In this document: positions 26,924 through 35,936 of the stretch, one piece after another
How positions within the stretch are numbered: position 1 is the stretch's first letter
How the letters are laid out: each line of letters starts with the position of its first letter
NCBI RefSeq assembly: GCF_031582965.1
Contig: NZ_CP134049.1
Location: forward strand, 2,294,001 to 2,358,000
From: Bacillus sp. NEB1478
GTDB taxonomy: Bacteria; Bacillota; Bacilli; Bacillales; Fictibacillaceae
Direction: 5' to 3'
Length of the DNA: 64,000 bases
The notes under the pieces: model-generated
Databases searched by the model: none
The model's input: only the letters and a program-made list of their open reading frames with translations
What the model was told of the DNA's origin: nothing
Program-made: the position numbers and the translations under genes

Positions 26924-29900
26924 TTATTTTGTTAATTCGATCAACAGGTCTCCAGCACTTATGCCTTCTCCATCTTTTACATTAATTTCTTTCACTCTGC
27001 CATCAAAAGGTGCTTGTACAGTCGTTTCCATTTTCATGGCTTCTGTAATCATTAAATGGTCACCTTTTTTTACTTTTTCACCAGGCTCAACTAGAACTTT
27101 AATTACAGTTCCAGGCATACTTGCACCAATCTGCCCCGGAACTGAAGGGTCAAATTTTTGTCTTGCTGTTACAGAAACTTTTGCACTTTCGTCTATCACA
27201 ATAATTTCACGCGATTGTCCATTGAGTTCAAAATAAAGGACTCTTGATCCATCATTTTGTGCTTCACCGATTGAAACAAGCTTCACAATTAACGTTTTTC
27301 CTTGTTCGATCTCAACTTCAATCTCTTCTCCTAAAGTCATTCCATAGAAGAATGTTGGTGTATCAAGTACGGAAACATCTCCAAATTGAGCATAAATTTT
27401 TTCCCGATCTAAGAACACTTTTGGATATAAAGCGTAAGAAAGGGCATCAAAACTAGTGATTTGACGATTAATTTTATGGAAAAGTGTTTCCTTAATATCA
27501 TTAAAATCGGCTGCTTCTAAAAGTTCGCCAGGGCGTACATTTAAAGGCTCTCTTCCTTTTAAGATAATTCGCTGAAGTTCCTTAGGAAATCCTTGATAAG
27601 GCTGACCAAGATGACCTTGGAAGAACTCAACTACCGAATCTGGGAAGTCTAGTGATTCGCCTCTGTCATAAACATCGTCTTCCGATAAATTGTTTTGGAC
27701 CATATACAATGCCATGTCGCCGACAACTTTAGAAGATGGCGTTACTTTTACAACATCACCAAACATATCATTTACTCTGCGGTACATTTGTTTCACTTGA
27801 TCCCATTTCTCACCAAGACCCACTGCTTTTGCTTGCTGCTGCAGGTTGCTGAATTGGCCGCCTGGCATTTCATGTTCGTAAACTTCAGGATCAGGAGATG
27901 TCATTCCGCTTTCAAAACCGGAGTAATACTTACGGATATCCTCCCAATATGACGAAAGCTGATTAGCATGCTGAATATTGAGTTCAGGTTGTCTATCGTT
28001 GCCTGTTAATGCATATAAAAGCGAGTTGCTGCTAGGCTGTGAAGTTTGACCAGCCATCGCACTTAATGCTACGTCTACGATATCAACACCAGCTTCAGCT
28101 GCCTTCGCATACGTATATATACCATTTCCGCTCGTATCATGCGTGTGCAAATGGATAGGAATATCGATAGAATCTTTTAATGCAGAAACCAAGTCATAGG
28201 CAGCTTGCGGCTTTAATAAACCAGCCATATCTTTAATTGCAAGAATATGTGCTCCTTCTTGTTCGAGCTCTTTTGCTAAATTCACATAATACTTCATATC
28301 ATATTTCGGACGGCTCGAATCAAGGATGTCACCTGTATAGCAGATTGCTGCTTCAGCAAGTTTTCCTGATTCACGGACAGCTCTTAACGCTACTTTCATT
28401 CCTTCTACCCAGTTTAAACTGTCAAAGATCCTGAATACATCAATTCCTGCCATCGCGGATTTTTTAACGAATTCTTCAATAACATTGTCCGGGTAATTTT
28501 TGTATCCAACTGCATTTGAAGCTCTTAATAGCATTTGAAACAGAACATTCGGAACTTTCTCTCTAAGCTTCAATAATCGTTCCCATGGATCTTCATTCAA
28601 GAACCTGTATGAAACATCAAAAGTTGCTCCGCCCCACATTTCCAATGAGAACAAATCAGGCATAAGGCGCGCCGTAGGCTCTGCAATATTTACTAAGTCA
28701 TTTGTTCTTACACGTGTTGCTAAAAGCGATTGATGCCCGTCTCTGAATGTTGTATCTGTTAGCAATAGTTTCTTTTGATTTTTTACCCATTCTGCAACAG
28801 CCTCTGGCCCTTCGTTATCGAGGAGCTGTTTTGTACCTGCAGGAATAGGCTCAGTTAATTTTAGTTTCGGAACACGCGGAGTATCAAAAGATGGCTTTTC
28901 CTTTTTTGCTAATCCTGGGAAACCATTGATTGTCGTTGAACCGATATAAGTAAGCATTTTTGTTCCTCTGTCTTTCCGTTTAGGAAACACAAATAATTCA
29001 CTGCTTGTATCAATAAACGACGTATCATAATTCCCCGAGAGGAATTTTTCATGTGTTACGACGTTTTCTAAGAAAGCAATATTTGTTTTAATTCCGCGAA
29101 TACGGAATTCTTTAAGATTTCTATACATTTTAGAAGCTGCTTGTTCATAATTCAATGCCCATGTAGAAAGCTTTACGAGGAGTGAATCATAATAAGGTGT
29201 AATAACAGCCCCTTGGAAACCATTCCCCGCATCCAAGCGTACTCCAAAACCGCCGCCAGAACGGTAGGCCATAATTTTTCCTGTATCAGGCATGAATTGA
29301 TTCGCAGGGTCTTCTGTTGTTACACGGCTTTGGATTGCATATCCGTGGCAATATATATCTTTTTGCTCAGGAATCCCTAGCACATCGCTATGCAGTGAAT
29401 AACCTTCTGCAATTAATATTTGAGATTGCACAATATCAATACCTGTAACCATCTCAGTAATTGTATGTTCAACCTGTACTCTTGGATTAACCTCAATAAA
29501 ATAAAATTTTCCATCCTCTGTTACTAAATACTCTACCGTTCCTGCATTCAGGTAACCTACATGTTCAGAAAGGGATACAGCGGACTGGCAGATTTCATGA
29601 CGCAAAGAATCCGGCAATGAAACACTTGGTGCAACTTCCACAACTTTTTGATGCCTTCTTTGAACTGAGCAATCACGTTCAAATAAATGAACGATATTCC
29701 CCTCTTTATCAGCCAATATTTGAACCTCAATATGCTTTGGCCGTTCGATAAACTTTTCAACATACACTTCATCTTTACCAAATGCAGCTTTTGCTTCTGA
29801 TTTAGCTCTTTCATAGCTTTCCTTAAGCGAATTTTCACTCCTGACGATCCGCATACCTCGGCCGCCGCCGCCCATTGAAGCTTTGATGATGATTGGGTAC

Positions 29901-30367
29901 CCGTTTGACTCTGCAAAATCTTTTACTTCAGAAAGATTGTTAGCCGGACCGTCACTTCCAGGAATAACAGGAATATTAGCATCAATTGCAGCTTGTCTCG
30001 CTTTTACTTTATCTCCGAAAATATCCAAGTGTCTTTCTTCAGGACCGATAAAAATAATATTTTCTTCACGGCAACGCTCTGCGAACTCTTTGTTTTCAGA
30101 TAAAAAACCATAGCCAGGATGAATAGCGTCCACACCGTTTGTTTTCGCAATTTCAATTATGCCTTCAATATCTAAATAAGCATCAATTGGTTTCTTGCCT
30201 TCACCAACAAGATAGGCTTCGTCCGCTTTATAACGATGATAGGAACCGGTATCTTCTTTCGAATAGATGGCTACTGTTCGAATGTTCAGCTCTGTACAAG
30301 CTCTGAAAATCCGGATTGCGATTTCTCCTCGATTTGCTACTAAGACTTTGCTGATTTTTCTGTTCAT
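26924..30367 (-). CDS. pycA: pyruvate carboxylase
   Basis: 1147 residues, full length. Makes oxaloacetate from pyruvate, CO2 and ATP. Domain order: biotin carboxylase (residues 5-455; KASMGGGGRGM, EVNPRVQVEHT), carboxyltransferase (about 530-810; DTTFRDGHQSLLATR, the metal-binding HLHTHDTSGN), allosteric/PT domain, and a C-terminal biotinyl domain with Lys1112 in EAMKMET. ATG start behind AAAAGGAGAGG. It lies 24 bp downstream of ftsW in the same direction, as in B. subtilis, so an ftsW-pycA operon is likely. Confidence 0.98.
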   Translation of the reverse strand: MNRKISKVLVANRGEIAIRIFRACTELNIRTVAIYSKEDTGSYHRYKADEAYLVGEGKKPIDAYLDIEGIIEIAKTNGVDAIHPGYGFLSENKEFAERCREENIIFIGPEERHLDIFGDKVKARQAAIDANIPVIPGSDGPANNLSEVKDFAESNGYPIIIKASMGGGGRGMRIVRSENSLKESYERAKSEAKAAFGKDEVYVEKFIERPKHIEVQILADKEGNIVHLFERDCSVQRRHQKVVEVAPSVSLPDSLRHEICQSAVSLSEHVGYLNAGTVEYLVTEDGKFYFIEVNPRVQVEHTITEMVTGIDIVQSQILIAEGYSLHSDVLGIPEQKDIYCHGYAIQSRVTTEDPANQFMPDTGKIMAYRSGGGFGVRLDAGNGFQGAVITPYYDSLLVKLSTWALNYEQAASKMYRNLKEFRIRGIKTNIAFLENVVTHEKFLSGNYDTSFIDTSSELFVFPKRKDRGTKMLTYIGSTTINGFPGLAKKEKPSFDTPRVPKLKLTEPIPAGTKQLLDNEGPEAVAEWVKNQKKLLLTDTTFRDGHQSLLATRVRTNDLVNIAEPTARLMPDLFSLEMWGGATFDVSYRFLNEDPWERLLKLREKVPNVLFQMLLRASNAVGYKNYPDNVIEEFVKKSAMAGIDVFRIFDSLNWVEGMKVALRAVRESGKLAEAAICYTGDILDSSRPKYDMKYYVNLAKELEQEGAHILAIKDMAGLLKPQAAYDLVSALKDSIDIPIHLHTHDTSGNGIYTYAKAAEAGVDIVDVALSAMAGQTSQPSSNSLLYALTGNDRQPELNIQHANQLSSYWEDIRKYYSGFESGMTSPDPEVYEHEMPGGQFSNLQQQAKAVGLGEKWDQVKQMYRRVNDMFGDVVKVTPSSKVVGDMALYMVQNNLSEDDVYDRGESLDFPDSVVEFFQGHLGQPYQGFPKELQRIILKGREPLNVRPGELLEAADFNDIKETLFHKINRQITSFDALSYALYPKVFLDREKIYAQFGDVSVLDTPTFFYGMTLGEEIEVEIEQGKTLIVKLVSIGEAQNDGSRVLYFELNGQSREIIVIDESAKVSVTARQKFDPSVPGQIGASMPGTVIKVLVEPGEKVKKGDHLMITEAMKMETTVQAPFDGRVKEINVKDGEGISAGDLLIELTK

Positions 30368-30391
30368 TCCAAGTTCCTCTCCTTTTAACCG

Positions 30392-31561
30392 TTACGTTAT
30401 TGCTCGTAATCTCTTTTCTTTAACATTCGGCTTTCTGTCAGGTACTTTGTTATTCAGTTTTACTTTTGCAGATATATTTATTAAAATCCCCATCGACATT
30501 AAGAATAATAATAGGGATGATCCGCCGTAAGAAATAAATGGTAAAGGTACTCCTGTGATCGGAAGCAAGCCAATTGCAGCTCCAAGGTTAACAACTGTCT
30601 GAATTCCTATCATTCCGGAAATACCAAAAGCTAATAGACTCGAATACGTATCTGTACTTTGCATTCCAATCCAAAAACCCTTTAATACAATATAGGCTAA
30701 AAGACAGATGATTACAAATACTCCGACAAAACCAAGTTCTTCTGCAATGATCGCAATGATAAAGTCAGTATGCGGTTCGGGCAGAAAACCATACTTTTGA
30801 ATACTTTCACCTAAGCCTGACCCTGTTATTCCGCCGGCTGCCATTGATACATAGGCATTAACTAACTGATATCCATCTCCAGCTGAATCTTTAAACGGTG
30901 CATATGCTGCATCAAAACGGGATAGCTGCTCATCACTAAGCCGCAAGTACAGCCCGCCTGCAAATATTAAGGCAACTGCGATCATAGAAAAGATATGCTT
31001 AAACTTTATACCAGAACAAAATAGGATTACACCTGCTACACCGCTTACGATAATACCTGTCCCTAAATCGGGCTGCATCAAAATCAACATAAACATGACA
31101 GCAAAAATACTTAATGGAGGAATAACTCCTTTTTTGAAATCATGCATTTTTCCTTGCTTTTTTGAATAGATCGCTGCTAAATACATAGCAAGTGATAACT
31201 TAATAAACTCGGCTGGCTGAATACCGACTGGTCCTATATATACCCAGCTTTTCGCATTATTAACTTCCCTTCCGAAAAGCAAAACCGCAATAAGCATTCC
31301 AATCGAAAGAAGCACGATCGGCATCATCAATTTTTTGTAAATTTGGATGTTGAATCTCATTGTAAAATACATGAGGAAAAGACCTACAATTAAAAAAACG
31401 AGCTGTCTGAGGAAGAAAAAATTTGTACTGTATTCATACTTATTAATCGTTACCCCTATACTCGCACTATATATCATGACTAATCCGGCACTACATAACA
31501 ATAGGACGGCTACGAGCAGTGAATAGTCATACGGCCGCACTACTTTTTTCACAATCTTCAC
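30392..31561 (-). CDS. ftsW: SEDS-family peptidoglycan glycosyltransferase FtsW
   Basis: 389 residues, ten transmembrane helices. SEDS signatures: GAKSW-type NAKSWVYIGPVGIQPAEFIKLSLA, QPDLGTG, and the C-terminal PLPFISYGGSSLL. Polymerises lipid II at the division septum with a class B PBP. GTG start at 31561 with AGGAG upstream. pycA follows 24 bp downstream. Confidence 0.95.
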   Translation of the reverse strand: MKIVKKVVRPYDYSLLVAVLLLCSAGLVMIYSASIGVTINKYEYSTNFFFLRQLVFLIVGLFLMYFTMRFNIQIYKKLMMPIVLLSIGMLIAVLLFGREVNNAKSWVYIGPVGIQPAEFIKLSLAMYLAAIYSKKQGKMHDFKKGVIPPLSIFAVMFMLILMQPDLGTGIIVSGVAGVILFCSGIKFKHIFSMIAVALIFAGGLYLRLSDEQLSRFDAAYAPFKDSAGDGYQLVNAYVSMAAGGITGSGLGESIQKYGFLPEPHTDFIIAIIAEELGFVGVFVIICLLAYIVLKGFWIGMQSTDTYSSLLAFGISGMIGIQTVVNLGAAIGLLPITGVPLPFISYGGSSLLLFLMSMGILINISAKVKLNNKVPDRKPNVKEKRLRAIT

Positions 31562-31720
31562 ATTTCTCCTCTCTCTTATATCTTTTATGTATTTATTATT
31601 AGATATTGTATCACAGAAAACCTTTTTCTTTTATTCTCACTCCTTACCCGTTTTATAATGATTCGAAGCTATATTCATTTTTTTGTTTTTAGTAGACGAC
31701 TTCTATTCAGTTGACTATAT

Positions 31721-31753
31721 AAAAAAATCCAGTCCAAATGTTTCGGACTGGTC
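31721..31753 (-). terminator. terminator after ylaN
   Basis: Minus-strand CCAGTCCGAAACATTTGGACTGG hairpin followed by ATTTTTTT. Confidence 0.88.
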
Positions 31754-31758
31754 AGCTA

Positions 31759-32040
31759 TCATTTTTTTATTGAGGCATCGTGCAAAGCAGTAAGCTGCTT
31801 TTCAAGTGATTCTAATAATTGTTTACCTGCCTCTTCATTTACTAGATTGAGGCGAACTGCAAAATCTATTTCACGGGATAAACCAAACATTTGCGTGTCC
31901 AACACTTCCTCATAGAGGGGACATTGCGGCATAGTTAAGTTTTCCATTTGAACTTCAATTAATTTCAGGATTTTATCTGCATCTGCTTTTAAAAGCTCAT
32001 ATGCTCTTTCCTGATGTCCTGTTGCCATCTCAGCGGACAA
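31759..32040 (-). CDS. ylaN: YlaN family protein
   Basis: 93 residues, highly conserved in Bacillales: [30 protein letters not shown] is nearly invariant. YlaN is reported to bind iron and antagonise Fur in S. aureus and B. subtilis. TTG start at 32040, with GGAGGG 7 nt upstream, agrees with the B. subtilis N-terminus. The gene sits between ftsW and the 32172 gene; no operon partner is evident. Confidence 0.93.
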   Translation of the reverse strand: MSAEMATGHQERAYELLKADADKILKLIEVQMENLTMPQCPLYEEVLDTQMFGLSREIDFAVRLNLVNEEAGKQLLESLEKQLTALHDASIKK

Positions 32041-32171
32041 TGATCATCCCTCCGTTCCCACGAACTTCTATCTTTAAATATAAAGGTTTGAAATAAAAAA
32101 ATCAACATATTACAGTATTCTGATAATCATGCTATGCTTTTGATAGTGTTTTATTTTTCAAGGAGGTTTCT

Positions 32172-32675
32172 ATGGATTTTATTGTATCTCTAAACGGAAA
32201 TGTCAATTACCCATTAACTTTAGATCCTGGAGTTTGGATATTTGATGATAGAAAGAAAGATTTGACTACTTTGTTTGATTTTGATCAAGCAAATGAAAGT
32301 GAACAAGAGAAATATTTGAAAGATGTTTCTGCCCATTGGGACAGAGAATTGCAAGAAGGAGCCATGCCCCCTTCTGAACAGGAAAAACAGCAGCCCAAAA
32401 AAACTTTAAAAGAAACACTGCTGACAGGTTCGTTTGCCATTTCACTTTCGTACTTTATTTTCAATGCACAGCCTAAGCCCGGTACAGAAAAAGTTTTGAT
32501 TACTTCTGCCGATGGTGATCTTGAAATCCCTTTGGACGAAGCTCAAAAAGGATATTTTGCTTTTTCAGACAACGGTAAACCGCTAAAAGAAGATGGACCT
32601 GTACATTTTTATTTTGGCGATGGACGTAATAAGAAAAACCCTTTAAAAAACATTACGGCTATAACATTAATATAA
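32172..32675 (+). CDS. unknown Bacillales protein
   Basis: 167 residues, acidic and soluble. N-terminal half MDFIVSLNGNVNYPLTLDPGVWIFDDRKKDL with a charged linker (about 60-90), C-terminal half with VLITSADGDLEIPLDEAQKGYFAFSDNG. I do not recognise a catalytic family; similar proteins are sometimes labelled peptidyl-prolyl isomerase, without support I can see. ATG after AAGGAGG. Monocistronic with its own terminator. Confidence 0.75.
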   Translation: MDFIVSLNGNVNYPLTLDPGVWIFDDRKKDLTTLFDFDQANESEQEKYLKDVSAHWDRELQEGAMPPSEQEKQQPKKTLKETLLTGSFAISLSYFIFNAQPKPGTEKVLITSADGDLEIPLDEAQKGYFAFSDNGKPLKEDGPVHFYFGDGRNKKNPLKNITAITLI

Positions 32676-32685
32676 TCTGGCAGGA

Positions 32686-32714
32686 GACAGCTCATTTACG
32701 AGCTGTCTTTTTAC
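32686..32714 (+). terminator. terminator after 32172 gene
   Basis: GACAGCTC-ATTTAC-GAGCTGTC followed by TTTTTA. Confidence 0.85.
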
Positions 32715-32718
32715 TCTC

Positions 32719-34053
32719 TTATAATAAATCTGCTGCTAATTGTGCAAGAGAAGAACGTTCTCCTTTTTCAAGTTTTACATGTCCGCTTATTGGCTGATCT
32801 TTCAATTTCTCTACAACGTATGTCAAACCATTTGTAAATTCATCAAGGTAAGGATGATCAATCTGCTGCGGATCTCCCAGCAGGACGATTTTACTTCCTT
32901 CCCCTACCCTTGTTAAGATGGTTTTTACTTCATGTTTCGTTAAGTTTTGCGCTTCATCAATAATGATAAATTGATCTGGAAGACTTCTTCCTCTTATATA
33001 AGTAAGGGCTTCAACATGAATAGACCCAATTCCAGCAAGGATTTTTTCAAGTTCGCCCTGTTTTTTCGTATTAAATAGATACTCTAAATTATCATAAACC
33101 GGCTGCATCCAAGGCTTAAGTTTTTCTTCTTTTTCACCAGGCAAATAACCGATATCTTTCCCTACTGGTACAATTGGGCGAGCGATAAACAATTTTATAT
33201 AATCCTTCAGATCCTCGGTTTGCAAAAGTGCCGCAGCAAGCGTGATGAGTGTCTTTCCAGTTCCCGCTTTTCCGATCAGTGTCACGAGCGGCAAGTCTTT
33301 TCGCAACAATAATTCAAAAGCCATTTTTTGCTGAACATTTCGCGCTCTTATCCCCCAAATTTGTTCCGAGTCATATCTCAGTGGTTTCAACAACTTACCG
33401 TTTTCATCCACTTTTCCTAATGCCGAAACCGAAGCTCTAAAAATGTCTTTTAAAATAACAAACTGATGCGGATAAAATGAATGGCCCGTTAGCTCAATAA
33501 GTTGAAGTTCACCTTTTTCATAAAATTTATTTAGAAGATCTCCTTGAACATAAATCTCTTTGTATCCAGTGTAAGTCTGGTCATTTTTATCAATTACCCG
33601 GTCGCTTAAAAAATCTTCAGTTTCGATTCCTAATGCATCCGCCTTTACCCTCACAAGAACATCTTTAGAAACAAGCACAACATTAATGCCGCTTTTCTTA
33701 GCTTCTTCTTCTAATTTTAAATTTAAAGTAACCGCAAGAATACGATTATCATTTGTTGGTTCTACAAATGTTTCCTGTAATCTTTGAAATGATTTATGGT
33801 TAAGTTCCACCCGAAGCTTCCCACCGTTTTCCAAGGGTACACCTTCATGAAGCTTCCCATTTTGTCTAACTCTGTCTATCAGTCGAGAAACTTCCCTTGC
33901 ATTTCTTCCTATTTCGTCCATGTAACGTTTTTTGGAGTCCACTTCTTCTAAAACAACAGCAGGTATAATTACTTCACTTTCTCCAAACGATTGTATTGAA
34001 TAAGGGTCCTGTAACAGCACGTTCGTATCAAGTACGTATCGTGTATTCAACAT
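32719..34053 (-). CDS. ylaK: PIN-PhoH ATPase/RNase (YlaK)
   Basis: 444 residues. N-terminal PIN nuclease domain (about 5-140; YVLDTNVLLQDP with a catalytic Asp and the later NDNRILAV) joined to a C-terminal PhoH ATPase (Walker A GKAGTGKT, Walker B FIIIDEAQN). PIN-PhoH proteins (PhoH2) are ATP-dependent RNA helicase-ribonucleases in Mycobacterium. ATG start with AGTCAGGAGGC. It is convergent with the 32172 gene and divergent from ylaJ. Confidence 0.9.
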   Translation of the reverse strand: MLNTRYVLDTNVLLQDPYSIQSFGESEVIIPAVVLEEVDSKKRYMDEIGRNAREVSRLIDRVRQNGKLHEGVPLENGGKLRVELNHKSFQRLQETFVEPTNDNRILAVTLNLKLEEEAKKSGINVVLVSKDVLVRVKADALGIETEDFLSDRVIDKNDQTYTGYKEIYVQGDLLNKFYEKGELQLIELTGHSFYPHQFVILKDIFRASVSALGKVDENGKLLKPLRYDSEQIWGIRARNVQQKMAFELLLRKDLPLVTLIGKAGTGKTLITLAAALLQTEDLKDYIKLFIARPIVPVGKDIGYLPGEKEEKLKPWMQPVYDNLEYLFNTKKQGELEKILAGIGSIHVEALTYIRGRSLPDQFIIIDEAQNLTKHEVKTILTRVGEGSKIVLLGDPQQIDHPYLDEFTNGLTYVVEKLKDQPISGHVKLEKGERSSLAQLAADLL

Positions 34054-34187
34054 TCAGCCTCCTGACTAAAATGTATTGAAAGTTGATTTACTTTTATGGA
34101 CTGCCTTTTTAAAAATGTATGTGTAAAGGAATAAAGTTAGAAGAATGAACAAAAAATAACCGAAATGACTTGGAAGGATTGATTGCA

Positions 34188-34820
34188 ATGAAAACACTTC
34201 GCATTCTTGCCGTTTTAAGTGCAATTTTCGTCTTATTTGGCTGTATGAATAATAAAAAAAATGAAAATGCACAAAACGATCAAAATGTCCCACAGCTTAC
34301 AAAAGTAAATCAAACGGCCGAAAATAAGGAAAAAGGAACTAAAGGATCCCAAGCCGTTTCAAAACATCTTGTTCAGTTAGCAACTGGTATTCCCGGAGTA
34401 GAAGATGCAACTGCTGTTGTACTTGGACCGTATGCTGTTGTTGGAATTGATATAGACCGCAAACTGGACAACTCACGTGCAGGAACAATTAAATATTCAG
34501 TTGCAGAGGCTCTAAAGGAAGATCCAAATGGAAAAAATGCAGTCATAACCGCAGACCCTGATACTGTAGAAAGATTGCGTCAAATGGGAATAGAAATTCG
34601 TCAAGGACATCCTATTGGTGGTATCATGAGAGAATTATCGGCTATTGTTGGCAGATTAATGCCTCAAATACCACAAGCTACTCATACAAAAAAGCCCTCA
34701 CCTACTGAAACGAATAATAAACAGCTCAACAAAAGAGATGAACAGAAACTTAAAAATGAACAAAAGAAACAAGAAAAATCAGATAAGAGCCAGCCGCAGC
34801 GTATGAAGAATACACAATAA
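34188..34820 (+). CDS. ylaJ: YhcN/YlaJ-family sporulation lipoprotein
   Basis: 210 residues. Lipoprotein signal peptide with LFGC lipobox (Cys20), then the YhcN/YlaJ domain (about 60-155; VQLATGIPGVEDATAVVLGPYAVVGIDID, VAEALKEDPNGKNAVITADP). The C-terminal 50 residues are Lys/Gln/Asn-rich and disordered. Family members sit in spore membranes and affect germination. ATG 34188 follows AAGGATTG; the in-frame TTG at 34170 has no site. Confidence 0.88.
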   Translation: MKTLRILAVLSAIFVLFGCMNNKKNENAQNDQNVPQLTKVNQTAENKEKGTKGSQAVSKHLVQLATGIPGVEDATAVVLGPYAVVGIDIDRKLDNSRAGTIKYSVAEALKEDPNGKNAVITADPDTVERLRQMGIEIRQGHPIGGIMRELSAIVGRLMPQIPQATHTKKPSPTETNNKQLNKRDEQKLKNEQKKQEKSDKSQPQRMKNTQ

Positions 34821-34915
34821 AACCTCCCAGTGTGTCTTTTTATTTGAGATGTCCGGGGTTTTGGTTTAATTTAGGATTTTCTTTGTGGTATACTTACACA
34901 AAGAGGTGAAATACG

Positions 34916-35116
34916 ATGCGTGTAAAATGCGTATTATGTGATAATATTGAAGTCATTGAAAACGAATGTTTACTAGCAAAAAAACTAAGAAATCGCCCTA
35001 TACACACTTTTATGTGTGAAAAATGCAAAGAACGCATTACTGAAAAAACAGCACAAAGGGCTGCAACAGGTAATTTCACTTTATATAGAAGTCCCGACAC
35101 AAATAACGATTGGTAA
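34916..35116 (+). CDS. ylaI: DUF2197 zinc-ribbon protein YlaI
   Basis: 66 residues. Two CxxC knuckles at Cys5/Cys8 and Cys34/Cys37 (CVLC, CEKC) suggest zinc binding. RVKCVLCDNIE and MCEKCKERITEKT are typical. ATG after AAGAGGTGA. Function unknown. Confidence 0.88.
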   Translation: MRVKCVLCDNIEVIENECLLAKKLRNRPIHTFMCEKCKERITEKTAQRAATGNFTLYRSPDTNNDW

Positions 35117-35149
35117 ACACAACTCGTAATTAAATAAACGATAAAAAAT

Positions 35150-35181
35150 AAAACTCGCTGGTTTCGCAGCGGGTTTTTTGT
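35150..35181 (+). terminator. terminator after ylaI
   Basis: AACTCGCTGG-TTTCG-CAGCGGGTT followed by TTTT. Confidence 0.85.
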
Positions 35182-35261
35182 TGCACGTAAAAAGTTTTGT
35201 AATGTGAGCACAGAGAAAACAAAACTGACGTAGAGATTCGCAGCTTATCAATTAACAAATA

Positions 35262-35298
35262 CAAAAAAAGAGTGCTGATAATTAATCAACACTCTTCA
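35262..35298 (-). terminator. terminator after the 35286 gene
   Basis: Minus-strand GAAGAGTGTTGATTAATTATCAGCACTCTTT followed by TTTT; the stem overlaps the stop codon. Confidence 0.82.
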
Positions 35299-35564
35299 TT
35301 GAATCTAGGTTCATTTGCAATTCCTTCATATAAAGCATCGATCATATCGGCAAAAAAGCGTTCCGATTGTTCAACCTCATCTATCGTAAAGTCCACAATA
35401 TAAAATGGGCCTTGTAACGATACTGATAAGTTTTCAACTTTATGATCTTCTTTTAAAATCTCGCTAAAAAAATCAAACGTATCTTTTGCAGCTAAATCCG
35501 AAGGTCGTTCTTCATGAACTTTTTTTATACTTAGCCAATTAGAAAGAGCGTCTGTAATTTTCAT
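35286..35564 (-). CDS. small acidic protein of unknown function
   Basis: 92 residues, acidic, helical at the N-terminus (ALSNWLSIKKVHEERPSDLAAKDTFDFFSEIL), then a beta-type segment LSVSLQGPFYIVDFTIDE. No family recognised beyond Bacillales hypothetical. It starts 11 bp after ylaH in the same direction, so the pair is probably cotranscribed. Confidence 0.75.
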   Translation of the reverse strand: MKITDALSNWLSIKKVHEERPSDLAAKDTFDFFSEILKEDHKVENLSVSLQGPFYIVDFTIDEVEQSERFFADMIDALYEGIANEPRFNEEC

Positions 35565-35575
35565 TTAGAATTCCT

Positions 35576-35905
35576 CTACTCAGCTTTTTCTTTCTTGCTT
35601 TGATGCAGTCTTACTTTATAAATAATAAGAATCAAAGCTGCTGCAATCAAACCTTCTGCAACCGGTAGACCGATCCCAAAAAAAGCAAGGGGTATGCACC
35701 CAATTATTAAGAACAGATAAATCACGACTGTCTTCAACGGTGGCAGTTTTTTTGCGAATCCTAATTTAAAAACAACAATACTTAGTACGGTGATGAGTAA
35801 ATAAAGCAGTAAAAAACCTCTGACAGGATCATCCTGAATGCCTAATAGCAAAGCAATCGATGATGAATCTTCCCCAGTTGCTGCCATGATATTGTTTTCT
35901 TTCAC
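35576..35905 (-). CDS. ylaH: YlaH-like membrane protein
   Basis: 109 residues with three transmembrane helices. GFAKKLPPLKTVVIYLFLIIG and LPVAEGLIAAALILIIYK match B. subtilis YlaH. GTG 35905 follows GGGAG at 8 nt; ATG 35887 is possible but has a poor site. Between bipA and the 35286 gene. Function unknown. Confidence 0.85.
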   Translation of the reverse strand: MKENNIMAATGEDSSSIALLLGIQDDPVRGFLLLYLLITVLSIVVFKLGFAKKLPPLKTVVIYLFLIIGCIPLAFFGIGLPVAEGLIAAALILIIYKVRLHQSKKEKAE

Positions 35906-35936
35906 GAGTCCCACTCCCGCTCATCAAAAAAGAAGT

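Noticed and set aside
29557..29916. 119-codon minus-strand frame inside pycA
   Set aside because: Lies in a second frame of the intact pyruvate carboxylase gene; no separate start signal.
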